NCBI GenBank assembly: GCA_012862575.1
Contig: BLSF01000021.1
Location: forward strand, 62,001-126,000
DNA from: Parietichytrium sp. I65-24A
Lineage: Eukaryota > Sar > Bigyra > Thraustochytrida > Thraustochytriidae
Length of the DNA: 64,000 nt
Direction of reading: 5' to 3'
In this document: positions 28,147 to 37,387 of the stretch, in pieces
Position numbering within the stretch: position 1 is the first letter of the stretch
Layout of the letters: the number at the start of each line of letters is the position of its first letter
Translations under genes and position numbers: made by a program
The notes under the pieces: model-generated
Seen by the model: only the letters and a program-made list of their open reading frames with translations
What the model was told of the DNA's origin: nothing
The model's database searches: none

Positions 28147-30552
28147 ATGGGTTTCGTGGGCGCGCTGTTCGCGTCGCCGCTGCCGGGGACAGGGCCGGGG
28201 TCCGCGGGGCGCAGCGGGGCAACTGGGCTCGGCGTGGGCAGTGGGCGCGGCGCGGGCGGGTGGGACAGCGGGGACGGGCGCGTGTCGCGGGGCGCGCTGG
28301 CCGTGGAGACGGACCGGAGCAGCTTCCCGCGCGGACGGTGTGGCGTACGGTACCGGGAGGAGCTGGTGGCGGTCCGCGAAGGGCTGCGCGGGACAGGCGT
28401 GCAGGTGGAAGCGCTGGCTGGAACGACGGGCAATCTGCTCCGCGTGGTGAGCCCTGGCGGGCGCGGGGGCGCGGCGCTGGTGCACTTTATTGGCAGCGGC
28501 GTGGAAGCGGGCGGGCTGCTGCTGGAGACGGATAAAGGGTTTGAGCACCCGCTGCGAGCGGATAGCCTGCCCAAGTCGGACGTGAGGGCCCCGTGCGTGT
28601 TCCTGAGCACACATGGGGTGCCGTTCTCGCAGGAGGCCGCGGAGACATTCATGGCGCTCGGGGCGCCGATGGTCGTGCACATGCGCTCGCCGAATTTCGA
28701 CTTTGTCAGGGCTTTCTACGCAGCCCTGGCGAAGGAAGGCGAGGTGCTGGCGGCCCTCGCAGCAGCGCAGGCGGGATTCGGGGAAGATGACCTAGATCTG
28801 CGTGTGCACGCTGCTGAAGAAGGCGCGCCAATTGCGGTGGACCTCACGGACGAGACCATGATCCGGTCGCTCAAAAGCATGGAGGAGCTCAACGCCAGGG
28901 TCAACTTGGCCCCCGATCCGCCGCAGTACGAGGGCCGACTTAGCGAGCTGCGCCAGTTGTGCTCGGTGTTCGTTGGCGACGAGAGACGGAAGGCCGTGCT
29001 CACCGGGGTGCAAGGCAGCGGCAAGTCATCCTTGGCCTTTCACGCCGCACAATTCGCATTCGAGAGGGGCATCGTCCGGAAGGTATGCTTTGTAGACTGC
29101 AGGGCTGTGGAGAAACCTGCACTCCGGTCGCTGACCTGCGTCGAAGGGAGCCACCTATCTAGGGCCAGCGCGGAGGTGGCGCGCAATGTGTTGTGGCTCT
29201 GCAAGCTGATTGCGGAACTCTTCCACCACGAGAGCGACATCGTCAGCCTTCTCGTTCATGATCTGCGATCGCCGAGGGCCGTTGATGCCAATGACTCTGA
29301 CCAGGACGCGTTGCTAGAGCAGCTCGCGAAACAAGCCGTGATCGAAAATCGGACCAGCGAGCTGATTCAGCGCATCGCTCTTGTCGTGCAAGGAGCGATC
29401 GGCTCGCACGACAAGACCCTCATCATCTTTGACAACTGCGAAGGACCTTCACTTTCCAATCCGTACTTTAAAGACCTACTCTTACTGGTCATGGATCGCC
29501 TCAGAGCAAATCTTCTATGCTGCTCGACCCATTTGTTGCCCTTCGATGACTGCGAGTCCATACTTCATATTCGTCTTGAGGGCCTTAACGCTAGGGACGC
29601 CGTGATGATACTCGAGTCCAACGCAGAAATAGACCCCCCAAGAAACGTTCATGAGCTTGTGGAGCGCTTGCAGGCCAAAGAGCTCTGCCTGCCTTCCTGT
29701 CTACGGGAATGCGCCCGCGCTCTGGCACAGCTACCTCCAGGCGAGGACTGTAACGTACACTCGCTCATCGAGGAGGCAAAAAAGTCAGTGAAAGAGCGTG
29801 TTTTTCGCGATTTAAAGTATTTGTTGGAGCTGACCAACTCGGAGAAGAATGCACAGCCTGGAGTGGAACTTTGGAAAGCATGTGTAAAACGGTCTCCTAG
29901 AACGCCAACGCCGACCCATGTCGATTACACATCTTTCAAAGAACTCCTCAAGCTCTCCTTTGCTCAGTCCCTAGCCCCTGGTGTGAAAGAGCGCCCGCTT
30001 AGCTCACAAACAATCGATTCTATGTGTGCCAGATTAACGCGCATATCGCCACTTGCCCCTGAATGCCCGCACCTTGTCTCCATGTCGCGCTTTGCTGTCC
30101 GATTCTGGCCATGGTGGAACGACATAATATCCCTGCTTCAGCTTCTCGGTAAGGAGACTACGCCAGGGGATCGCACGTTGTGGGCCAAGCGAGTTACTGG
30201 TAACCTCCCTGTCATTTGGATTGACAGCCGGGGAGCAGCTGCAGATAGACTCGCTGGTCAGGAGCCCGGGGTGTTCACCCTGCGCTTCAGCGAGAGTTGT
30301 CGCAAAGCAATGGCCGTTGAATATGTTAGTAAAGAGCGGGAAATCTGCTCTTACCTCATAACTTATCGTGGTGGCTCGGTTCACGCTGGTACCCGTGTGT
30401 ATAACTCCGTCAGGGACGCTCTCATGGGGGACCAGAACCTCAAAAAGATCTTTGCCACAAACGCAAATGTCTCGAAGGAACATGTACTCCTTGCTGCCTC
30501 CGTTTCATCACCTCCTGTGCCTCCATCACCTCCCGCGCTTTCGCCCCGTTAG
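28147..30552 (+). CDS. Pseudo-CHAT / STAND ATPase / STAT-like linker-SH2 protein
   Basis: An 801-residue protein with three modules. Residues about 65-215 follow the CHAT (caspase-like) layout: ALVHFIGSGVE at the HFAGHG position, APCVFLSTHG at the NACxTG position, then FMALGAPMVVHM and VRAFYAALAKEGEVLAALAAA. The catalytic His and Cys are replaced (HFIGSG; LSTHG), so it looks inactive. Residues 270-540 form a STAND/NB-ARC-like NTPase: Walker A GVQGSGKSSL (288-297), Walker B TLIIFDN (424-430), NLLCCSTHL sensor-like strand, and LCLPSCLRECARAL at the GLPL position. Residues 650-780 resemble the STAT linker and SH2: FWPWWNDIISLL, then PGVFTLRFSES with the phosphotyrosine-binding Arg713. No tyrosine follows the SH2. 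First ATG is 28147; the frame is open from 28075 without ATG. I know of no named protein with this order. A ligand-gated, phosphotyrosine-reading switch is inferred. Confidence 0.85.
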   Translation: MGFVGALFASPLPGTGPGSAGRSGATGLGVGSGRGAGGWDSGDGRVSRGALAVETDRSSFPRGRCGVRYREELVAVREGLRGTGVQVEALAGTTGNLLRVVSPGGRGGAALVHFIGSGVEAGGLLLETDKGFEHPLRADSLPKSDVRAPCVFLSTHGVPFSQEAAETFMALGAPMVVHMRSPNFDFVRAFYAALAKEGEVLAALAAAQAGFGEDDLDLRVHAAEEGAPIAVDLTDETMIRSLKSMEELNARVNLAPDPPQYEGRLSELRQLCSVFVGDERRKAVLTGVQGSGKSSLAFHAAQFAFERGIVRKVCFVDCRAVEKPALRSLTCVEGSHLSRASAEVARNVLWLCKLIAELFHHESDIVSLLVHDLRSPRAVDANDSDQDALLEQLAKQAVIENRTSELIQRIALVVQGAIGSHDKTLIIFDNCEGPSLSNPYFKDLLLLVMDRLRANLLCCSTHLLPFDDCESILHIRLEGLNARDAVMILESNAEIDPPRNVHELVERLQAKELCLPSCLRECARALAQLPPGEDCNVHSLIEEAKKSVKERVFRDLKYLLELTNSEKNAQPGVELWKACVKRSPRTPTPTHVDYTSFKELLKLSFAQSLAPGVKERPLSSQTIDSMCARLTRISPLAPECPHLVSMSRFAVRFWPWWNDIISLLQLLGKETTPGDRTLWAKRVTGNLPVIWIDSRGAAADRLAGQEPGVFTLRFSESCRKAMAVEYVSKEREICSYLITYRGGSVHAGTRVYNSVRDALMGDQNLKKIFATNANVSKEHVLLAASVSSPPVPPSPPALSPR

Positions 30553-31071
30553 AAGCGCTGCGTATCCGTGTGGACTCAGAACCATCTCAGTCAATGCCCA
30601 TGGTATCTTCAAAAGACAAGGTATTCGGCTTTAGACTTGTCTTTGCTTGTCCAAGCCCGAAGGAAAAACTAAAAGGTATTACGCACCGTACATCGAACAA
30701 AAACGTTTTCTAAAATTGCTACTTTATAAAATTGTAACCATGTAGCCATGATTGCGTGATTGCCAACTTTAGACACACGCATTCCGCAAGAGACGACAGA
30801 AGCTTCTTGCTCGCTAACTCCTTTGTTATAATTTGTCCTTTCATGGCCGACCCAACCTCTGTCTTCAATTTATATGTCGGGGACTACTAGCAACCACCTC
30901 GAACGAAAAAGAACATTGCAGTTGCCCATTCACAGGGGAGTTTGTTCCAGAGCGTGCATAATGGCGTTGGTTTTCGGAGACAAGGCGTTGAGTAGCAAAT
31001 GCACTCGTTGAGCTCTCCCACAATCGTAGGTACAAAACCCGAATCCCACGTGCCTATAATGCGCGGGGTCG
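30553..31071. other. Convergent intergenic region
   Basis: 519 bp between two stops. The minus strand carries a 62-codon open stretch directly after the TMD0 gene in another frame, which I do not regard as coding. Otherwise AT-rich 3' UTR sequence. Confidence 0.4.
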
Positions 31072-32177
31072 TCATGACTCACGGCCTTCCTCTAATGTCG
31101 GAGTTTGGCCGGTTGAATTTCTGTCTCCAGTCCCATATAGCGCACGATTCCACTCAAGAAACGCCTTCTGGTACCTGCTCTTCGAAGCCCCAGATATTAA
31201 AAGATTTGAGGACAGCTTTCTGCGCAGCGTGCGCTCACTTTCGGTTGACCCAAGGTCATCATCACTATCGGTTGTGTCGTCCATTACCACGCTAGACAAC
31301 ATGTTCGGCGTAGGGGCAGAGGTTGACATCATCGTAGCAGAGTAACCCTCATCGTCGCCGTCCTCGGACCATGGCGGAGTGGTGTAGCTTCCGTTCTGCC
31401 CGTTTGTGCCCCGTGACAAAAGTAAAGGCGTGGATATAGTTGCAGCCGAGTCTCGCCGACTCGTGCCATTACTGCCAGCAGACGCTCTGCTTCTAGCATA
31501 CGGTGACTGAGTTCGAGGCTGCTGGTCTATGACTATGGCGCTGTAAAGTGGCTGATCAGACGGGTGAATGGAGAGAAAAGCCAGCAAGATACAGAAGGAG
31601 CAGTAGATTCCTCGCACATCGTGTACGGAGGTCCTACTTCGAAGCTCCGAATGCATCAAGAACACCACGCCATTCACAGCAAACTGGCCAACCCACCATA
31701 TCCGAAGACATGTAAATTGCGGAAGGTGCCGCCTGTAGCCAACCACAAGCAACGCAAGAGCGACCAGCCATGCAATAGATGCCAGGCTAAGGGCAGTGTG
31801 AAGCGCTGGCGACGGTGGCTCAGCGAACACAAGAAGAACCACAGCACAAGCGAGGCACGCGAGCGTGCAAAATAGTTTAAAGTAGTACCTCGGAGAAAAC
31901 GCTGGTTTGACGAGGGGCTCGCGCATTGCTTGCAGGAGCCGCGGGATCCCAAAGAACATGAACAGCGCTGTATACACAAAGACACATTGTCAGCAAATTG
32001 GCCCGACGCCTCAAACGAAAACCCACAGCCCCACTCACCTGCAGAAGGAATGTCCAGCGCCGTAGCGCAGAAGCAGATCGTCAGCGCGCTTCCATGGGGA
32101 ACTGTCGGGCCCCAGCCGTACTTGTCATCGCACCAGCCGTGCAGCGTCACCAGATCCGTCGTGTTCCCGTCCTCCAT
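31072..32177 (-). CDS. Free-standing ABCC TMD0-like membrane protein (2 exons)
   Basis: Exons 32177-32039 and 31967-31072 join over a 71-bp intron (PSA|GTGAGT...TATACAG), giving 344 residues. The N-terminus WCDDKYGWGPTVPHGSALTI then LDIPSAALFMFFGIPRLLQ resembles the first part of ABCC/MRP transporters (FC...GWGP..., CF...L...P), and roughly five hydrophobic segments follow, as in the TMD0 bundle. A Ser/Thr-rich, acidic cytosolic tail follows (DDTTDSDDDLGSTESE) and no ABC core or nucleotide-binding domain is present nearby. The stop falls next to GTGAGTCA, a good donor consensus, so further exons cannot be excluded, but only 519 bp remain before the next gene. A pyrimidine tract on the + strand (GA on the coding strand) lies upstream. 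Function unknown. Confidence 0.65.
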
Positions 32178-32879
32178 CCCGCCTTCATATCTATCCTCTC
32201 CCAAGCTCTCTCCCAACGCACGCACGCACTCTCGCACGCTTCGCTCTCTTCCCTTCCTTTTCCTTCCTTTTCCTTCCTTTTCCTTCTTTTTCCTTTTCTC
32301 CCTCTGTCCTCCTACCCTTATCCTTGCGAAGCTCTTGCATATATTGCGTATGTTGGTATGTTGGTCCTCGTCTCCCCTCAAGAGAAGGTGGGAGAAGGAT
32401 GAACTACTTACTGTAGTAGACCACTACAACCCCTGCTACGTCGCACAGGACCCTCTCCCAACAGTCACTTAGTGTTTACTGCGATTGATAGGGGTATCTA
32501 GATACAGTAGGCGATACGAGTCTTGAAGGTGTTAGGGAGGCGCCACTGGCACGGTACTAGTACACTCTATACACAACACTGATAGACGTAACCATACTCT
32601 TCATATCAGCAAGCATAATCTCATATCCGAAAATACGCGAGGGTGCGCACCACCGAACAAAACGAACCCAACGAACCCTTAGCCGACGTACGCGGGCCTT
32701 AGCCTCGGAGTGCCAGGGCACTACTACACTTATCTAGGCGGTGGGTGTAAGGCGTGCATACGGAACTCCTACGCGCTGCGCACCTTGAGAGCGGGAGAGC
32801 GGGAAAGGGAAGGGGCCAGCTGCGGGTTGCCAGTGAACCGAGTGAGCCCTTCCGCCGCGCGGAGACTGCGGGGTGAGTC

Positions 32880-32924
<45 letters not shown>

Positions 32925-32972
32925 GGAAGAGAGAGAGAGAGGAAGAGAGGGAGGAGGGGAGGAGCGGGTAGG
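32178..32972. other. Divergent promoter region TMD0-like / kinase
   Basis: 795 bp. It holds a TTCCTTTTCC tract (32243-32308), purine-rich on the TMD0-like coding strand, and a (GA)n tract (32887-32964) just upstream of the kinase ATG. No gene seen. Confidence 0.5.
32887..32964 (+). repeat. GA-dinucleotide tract upstream of kinase
   Basis: Nearly perfect GA repeats, interrupted once by TCGG, ending about 10 bp before the ATG on the coding strand. Confidence 0.9.
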
Positions 32973-34877
32973 ATGGGGTGCTGCTCGAGCCAGGACGCGG
33001 GCAGCACAGTGGGAGACAAGGCGGTGGCGGAGCGTTTCACGTTTGAAGCCGCGGCGCCGGCCCCTCACGCGGAGCAGCAGGAGACGCAGGAGAGGCAGCA
33101 GAGGCAGCAGAGCGTGAAAGGCAACGCAGATGCGACGCAAGGAGGTGCGGGCGTGAAGGAGTCGAGCGTCAAGCTGGCAGAGAAAGCGGAGGCGCAGGCG
33201 AGTGCGGCATCGGAGACTGGGGCGGCTGTTGCGAAGAAAGGAGCAGCGGACGCGGAGGAGGGACCTCCGCAGACGCAGACGCAGACGCGAGAAAGGTCCA
33301 ACTCGGGGTCAAGCACTGGATCAGCACGTGGGCCGACAAAGGAAATTGTGTCGACCAAGAATGGAGCAACGCATCACAGGTACAAGATCATAAAACAATT
33401 GGGCCGCGGGTCATACTCAAGGGTATACTTGGCCACAAACGAATTTGGCGAGCAAGTTGCAGTTAAAGTTGTATACAAGAAGCGGCTCAAGCCATCAGAG
33501 CTTCAGAACATGCACCGCGAAACTGCCATCCTTGCTTCTATCGACCACCCTCACGTCATCCACTATGTCGAGCACTTTGAAGACTCGCACCGTTTATACA
33601 TCGTCACGGAGTACCTTGCCGGGGGGGAATTGTTTGAGAAAATTGTGGAGCGAGAGTACTTTAATGAGCAGGATGTGCGGACCGTGATGAAGGTGTTGTT
33701 AGACACGATACAGTATTGCCATGAACGCAATATTGTGCATCGAGACATCAAGCCAGAGAACATTCTCCTCACTTCCAAGTCGGACAACGCCGAGCTCAAG
33801 CTTGCAGATTTTGGCTTTGCGAAAAAGGTCGACTTTGAGTCCTACACGATGCTCCAAACGGCCTGTGGAACCCCGGGATATGTTGCCCCGGAGATCTTGA
33901 GCAACGACTCTTACGACTACCGTGTCGATATCTGGTCCTTGGGTGTGGTGGCTTATATATTGTTGTGCGGATACCCCCCGTTTCGCAAGCCTGACCGCAA
34001 GGCTTTATTCAAGCAGATCCGTAGCGCCGACTATGTCTTTGATAGCCCATGGTGGGACCCGGTTAGTGACACGGCCAAAGACTTTGTCAGCCAAATGCTG
34101 AAGGCAAAGCCTGAAGAACGCAGCACGATCCCAGATCTTCTCAAGCATGACTTCTTGACGGATAAGGTCGACCGCGATATCTCTCCTATGCTTGCGGAGC
34201 TCAAGGAGTGGAACGGTAAACGAAAAGTCTCGCTGTTGCGAAACACGTGGAAGGCTGCTTTGCGCTTCAAGATTTTAGGATCGAGCCGCAAAATCGCACA
34301 AGAAGCTGCTGCCAGCAGCGAGGCTGAGCAATCAGAGAGCCAGGAGGTTAAGACGCCCGTTAGCGCCGATTCTGCAGATGACCAATCTGTTGGTGGGCAG
34401 GATGTGGCGGAGAATGGCTCGGATTCACCCAATCATCGCGGAACCGTTGGTGGCGCCCTGGATCCCATGGCAGAAGACGCAGAAGGAGAAAAAATCGCTG
34501 AGCAGCAAGAGGAGGCACCGGCAAGGCCGCTAGTCGGTGAACAGCTGACCACTGGTTCGAGCATGAACGGCAGTGCGAGTAGCAGTAAAAAGGGGCCGTC
34601 CTTGGCTGACCTGCTTACCCCAAACCGCCCATCGTCGTTGTCCGGCGGTGCCGAGGGAAGCGGAACAAGGGAAAATTTAGTACTAGCGAAGTCCGACCTC
34701 ACCAACCAATCGGGCACTTCTGGTTACCACTCGTTCAGTTCTGGCAGTAGGAAAGAGGGGGGAGCTGCCGACGACGGGGAACATACTGACAATGAAACGG
34801 ATGGCGAACAATCGGAGCCATCACCACGGTCTGCAAGCGCAGATAATGCCGCAGGAATGGCGGTGAGCCAGCAGTAA
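32973..34877 (+). CDS. Lipid-anchored CAMK-type Ser/Thr protein kinase
   Basis: A 634-residue kinase. The N-terminus MGCCSS is a strong myristoylation plus palmitoylation signal. A 125-residue low-complexity linker leads to the kinase domain (about 137-395): Gly loop LGRGSYSRVYLA, VAVK (Lys165), Glu in HRETAIL, HRDIKPEN (Asp258), DFGF (279-281), GTPGYVAPE and DIWSLGVVAYILLCGYPPF. All catalytic residues are present. The sequence around the activation loop and YPPF places it in the CAMK group near CaMKI/CDPK. No EF hands follow, and the 240-residue tail is Ser/Glu-rich, so calcium control, if any, would be indirect. After the kinase core, RNTWKAALRFKILGSSRK is a basic amphipathic stretch that could be an autoinhibitory or calmodulin-binding helix. 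Confidence 0.92.
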   Translation: MGCCSSQDAGSTVGDKAVAERFTFEAAAPAPHAEQQETQERQQRQQSVKGNADATQGGAGVKESSVKLAEKAEAQASAASETGAAVAKKGAADAEEGPPQTQTQTRERSNSGSSTGSARGPTKEIVSTKNGATHHRYKIIKQLGRGSYSRVYLATNEFGEQVAVKVVYKKRLKPSELQNMHRETAILASIDHPHVIHYVEHFEDSHRLYIVTEYLAGGELFEKIVEREYFNEQDVRTVMKVLLDTIQYCHERNIVHRDIKPENILLTSKSDNAELKLADFGFAKKVDFESYTMLQTACGTPGYVAPEILSNDSYDYRVDIWSLGVVAYILLCGYPPFRKPDRKALFKQIRSADYVFDSPWWDPVSDTAKDFVSQMLKAKPEERSTIPDLLKHDFLTDKVDRDISPMLAELKEWNGKRKVSLLRNTWKAALRFKILGSSRKIAQEAAASSEAEQSESQEVKTPVSADSADDQSVGGQDVAENGSDSPNHRGTVGGALDPMAEDAEGEKIAEQQEEAPARPLVGEQLTTGSSMNGSASSSKKGPSLADLLTPNRPSSLSGGAEGSGTRENLVLAKSDLTNQSGTSGYHSFSSGSRKEGGAADDGEHTDNETDGEQSEPSPRSASADNAAGMAVSQQ

Positions 34878-35401
34878 ATCTGGAAAATTCTGGAAGTATA
34901 GGAGTTCAACCTTGCTTTTGCTCGGAAAGTCGGTCAAGCTGTTTTCTTTTTATTTTTGTTGGCTCAAACTCCTTCACTTCCGTAGATTTGGAACATCATA
35001 TGTTGTCTGTTTCTTGATATGCTTTCTTCTCTCTGTTATCCCCACCCCACCCTTCTTTCTCTGCCTTACAGACGGAGGAAATCGCTTTTATGAGCTTTGA
35101 GAGGGACAACGCCGCGGTTTATCGCAAGAATACTGGAAGAGATGTATAGACAAACGAAATGGTTTCAAAGACACCCGAACTCGAGTCAAGTAAATATTAG
35201 GATTCACTGGATACAAACGAAAAGGAGAATACAAGTAGCGGACCCGCAACCAAGAAACTGGCCTTCGTGAGGAAGTGCATTTGGATGGGATGAATTTCCC
35301 TAGGCAATTACCCGTGGAAACTTCCGTCTCACTGATTTTTGGGTAGAGTTTTCTGCACAGGAGAGCTGGAGAGCTTGTGGTATCCATAAGACAAACCTGC
35401 T
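34878..35401. other. Convergent intergenic region
   Basis: 524 bp between two stops, AT-rich with T-rich runs. Presumed 3' UTRs; no gene seen. Confidence 0.45.
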
Positions 35402-36430
35402 TCATTCAATGGCAACGGCATTACCAAGCTTCAAGTCAATAACTTTGCTACAAGCTAGCACTTGCTCATCAAGCTCCTCGTTGCTCTCACCCTGTACAAC
35501 AAAGGCATTTTTTATCACCATCTTTGGAATCTTATCCATGAGGGATCCCAAAGCCTTCCTTGCCATGAAATTGAACTCGTGAACGTTGATGTCTATTTCA
35601 AAATACCAGTCTTCAGGAGCGGACCCAGGTACCTGCCCTGAAAATATCTTGCCTGTCTTGAAGATAATAACCGGCTTGCCGTTATATCTGCTGAACATCT
35701 GTGGTACCCCAGCTACATCGAAATTATCAATCACCCCAATAGCTTTAAATCGCCTTCGAATGTCTTCATCGGTTTCGGCCTCCGAGAAGAATCGTAGCAA
35801 AAGCGCCAAGGCATTGTTTTTAGGAGTTCCGCCGATGCTTCGGTCCACCTCTTCCAGAGTCTCCTTTTTCACCTCAAAATACTGAACTATGCTGACTCCA
35901 GAGCCCGAATGAGAAGATCCAAAGAGCTTCGGGCTACTGGTGGGCACATGGGCATTGCAGATCACAAGCCGAGGAAGCCTTGGCTTCTTGCCTTTGGATG
36001 TGTAACCTTCAACTGTTGGAGCTGGAAGCGCCACCTTCTGAGCGATGTGTTCAATGCATCCATTCGGGAATCTGTCGGACCGAAACAAATCCATACCAAT
36101 CTGCTCATAAAACGCTTGCCCAGAAGGTGCTTTCTTCCCCTGCTTTTGATAGTCAGGCCCACATCTCACGTTGAAAGAGCTCGCGTCGCAGGTGGTCCAG
36201 CTGCAACCTGTGCTGGATTTCAACCCCGTGCTTTCTCCTGCAACCATTGGCAGCTTTCGAACCTCGGCCTTGCCAGGATCCGCGACGCGATCAACCTCGA
36301 CAGCCACCACATTATCATCTCCATCCCTGTGCTGTGCCTTGCTTTCGCGCCTCTTCTTCCTCCCGCGCACCTTGCTAACGAGTCTCTTGCCTTTCACAAT
36401 CCATGCGCAGAGCGAAACCCCGTTCGCCAT
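35402..36430 (-). CDS. EDR2 C-terminal (DUF1336) domain protein
   Basis: A 342-residue protein. From about residue 115 on it matches the EDR2-C/DUF1336 domain of plant ENHANCED DISEASE RESISTANCE 2 and protist homologues: CDASSFNVRCGPDYQKQG, KAPSGQAFYEQIGMDLFRSD, then LPRLVICNAHVPTSSP, VQYFEVKKET, and late DWYFEIDINVHEFNFMARKAL. In plants the full protein also has PH and START domains; here only a short basic N-terminus (VKGKRLVSKVRGRKKRRES) precedes it, so it is a single-domain member. Function is unclear, with lipid binding or negative regulation of signalling suggested for plants. The first ATG is at 36430; upstream open frame lacks ATG. Confidence 0.85.
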   Translation of the reverse strand: MANGVSLCAWIVKGKRLVSKVRGRKKRRESKAQHRDGDDNVVAVEVDRVADPGKAEVRKLPMVAGESTGLKSSTGCSWTTCDASSFNVRCGPDYQKQGKKAPSGQAFYEQIGMDLFRSDRFPNGCIEHIAQKVALPAPTVEGYTSKGKKPRLPRLVICNAHVPTSSPKLFGSSHSGSGVSIVQYFEVKKETLEEVDRSIGGTPKNNALALLLRFFSEAETDEDIRRRFKAIGVIDNFDVAGVPQMFSRYNGKPVIIFKTGKIFSGQVPGSAPEDWYFEIDINVHEFNFMARKALGSLMDKIPKMVIKNAFVVQGESNEELDEQVLACSKVIDLKLGNAVAIE

Positions 36431-37387
36431 TTCCCCGCACCTTTGTTTGCAGTGCAACACTGCAAGTTCGTCCGTGTAGCTGCTTCCAACGCGCCAGACT
36501 GCCGGTCCGAAACTCACTCGCTGATCAAAGTCACCCACTCTTCCAACTAAACCAAACCATCACTGCTCGTTTTCATCACATTTTGTACACCTGCGTCTCT
36601 ACCCACATCTACTCTCGCCAGCGGAGCGAGAGGAAGGAAGGTGTGCGACCTACAACAACTTGCATCTGTTTTGATCGATGATCGGATCGACGATCGACGA
36701 TCGATGGTCGATGATCGAGACTTGCGAAAGTCGAAGTGAAAACGATACTTGGCTCCTCGGTCTTCAAGTGTTTAGACCTGCGAATTGATGAGAATGCAGT
36801 CGCGGTTGTCGTAGAAAGTGTAGAAAGATTCAATTGTGATGCTTGGCATTGGTGCAGAAGGTTAGAGGGACGTGCATGATGGCCATTCATGGCATCTTAC
36901 CTATTCTCAGTCATACCCTTTCCGACTCTCAGTGTCAAGATAAGGTGTGCGGGTGTGCGAGGTGTCAGTGACGAGTGTGGATGTTACAGATTCAAGTTGC
37001 TGAAGAAGACGTGTGCGACTGCGAATGACATGTGTTCCAGCCGCACTTTGTTTTCACTGTCAAAAAACTCTCAGTTAATTGAAGAAGTGCCGACTGGCGG
37101 GCTCCTGCAAAGTTGGCTGTATTTATATAATTGCAGAATGATGGAGAGAAGATCAATAAAGCAGGTGTCGAGGAAGTCAAGCTATTTTGACTGTGAATTC
37201 ATCGTGAGGGAGCATGCCTCCTCCGTCTACAAGAGAATACGAGGCCACGTTGGTTGGGGGCCGGTTTGCTAAGATGAAAATAAAAAGAGGCAAGAGAACA
37301 AAAGTGAGATTTCGAGTGATGTGTGAAGAAGAAAAAGAAAAAGTATGTAAAAATTAGGCCGACGCTGAAGCAGAAATCGTTGAGAAT
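36431..37387. other. Intergenic region
   Basis: 957 bp. It contains a cluster of GATCGA/CGATCGAC palindromes (36672-36718). No gene seen; the part near 37300 is probably the PEPC 3' UTR. Confidence 0.45.
36672..36718. repeat. GATCGA-rich palindromic cluster
   Basis: Imperfect repeats of GATCGA/ATCGACG in 47 bp that can fold in several registers. Non-coding. Confidence 0.7.

Noticed and set aside
27598-28682. Long minus-strand open frames opposite the OTU and STAND genes
   Set aside because: Pure GC-content shadows; the opposite strand has well-defined domains.
30887-31075. 62-codon minus frame after the TMD0-like gene as a further exon
   Set aside because: No acceptor at a believable distance from the GTGAGT site and no similarity to ABC transporter sequence.
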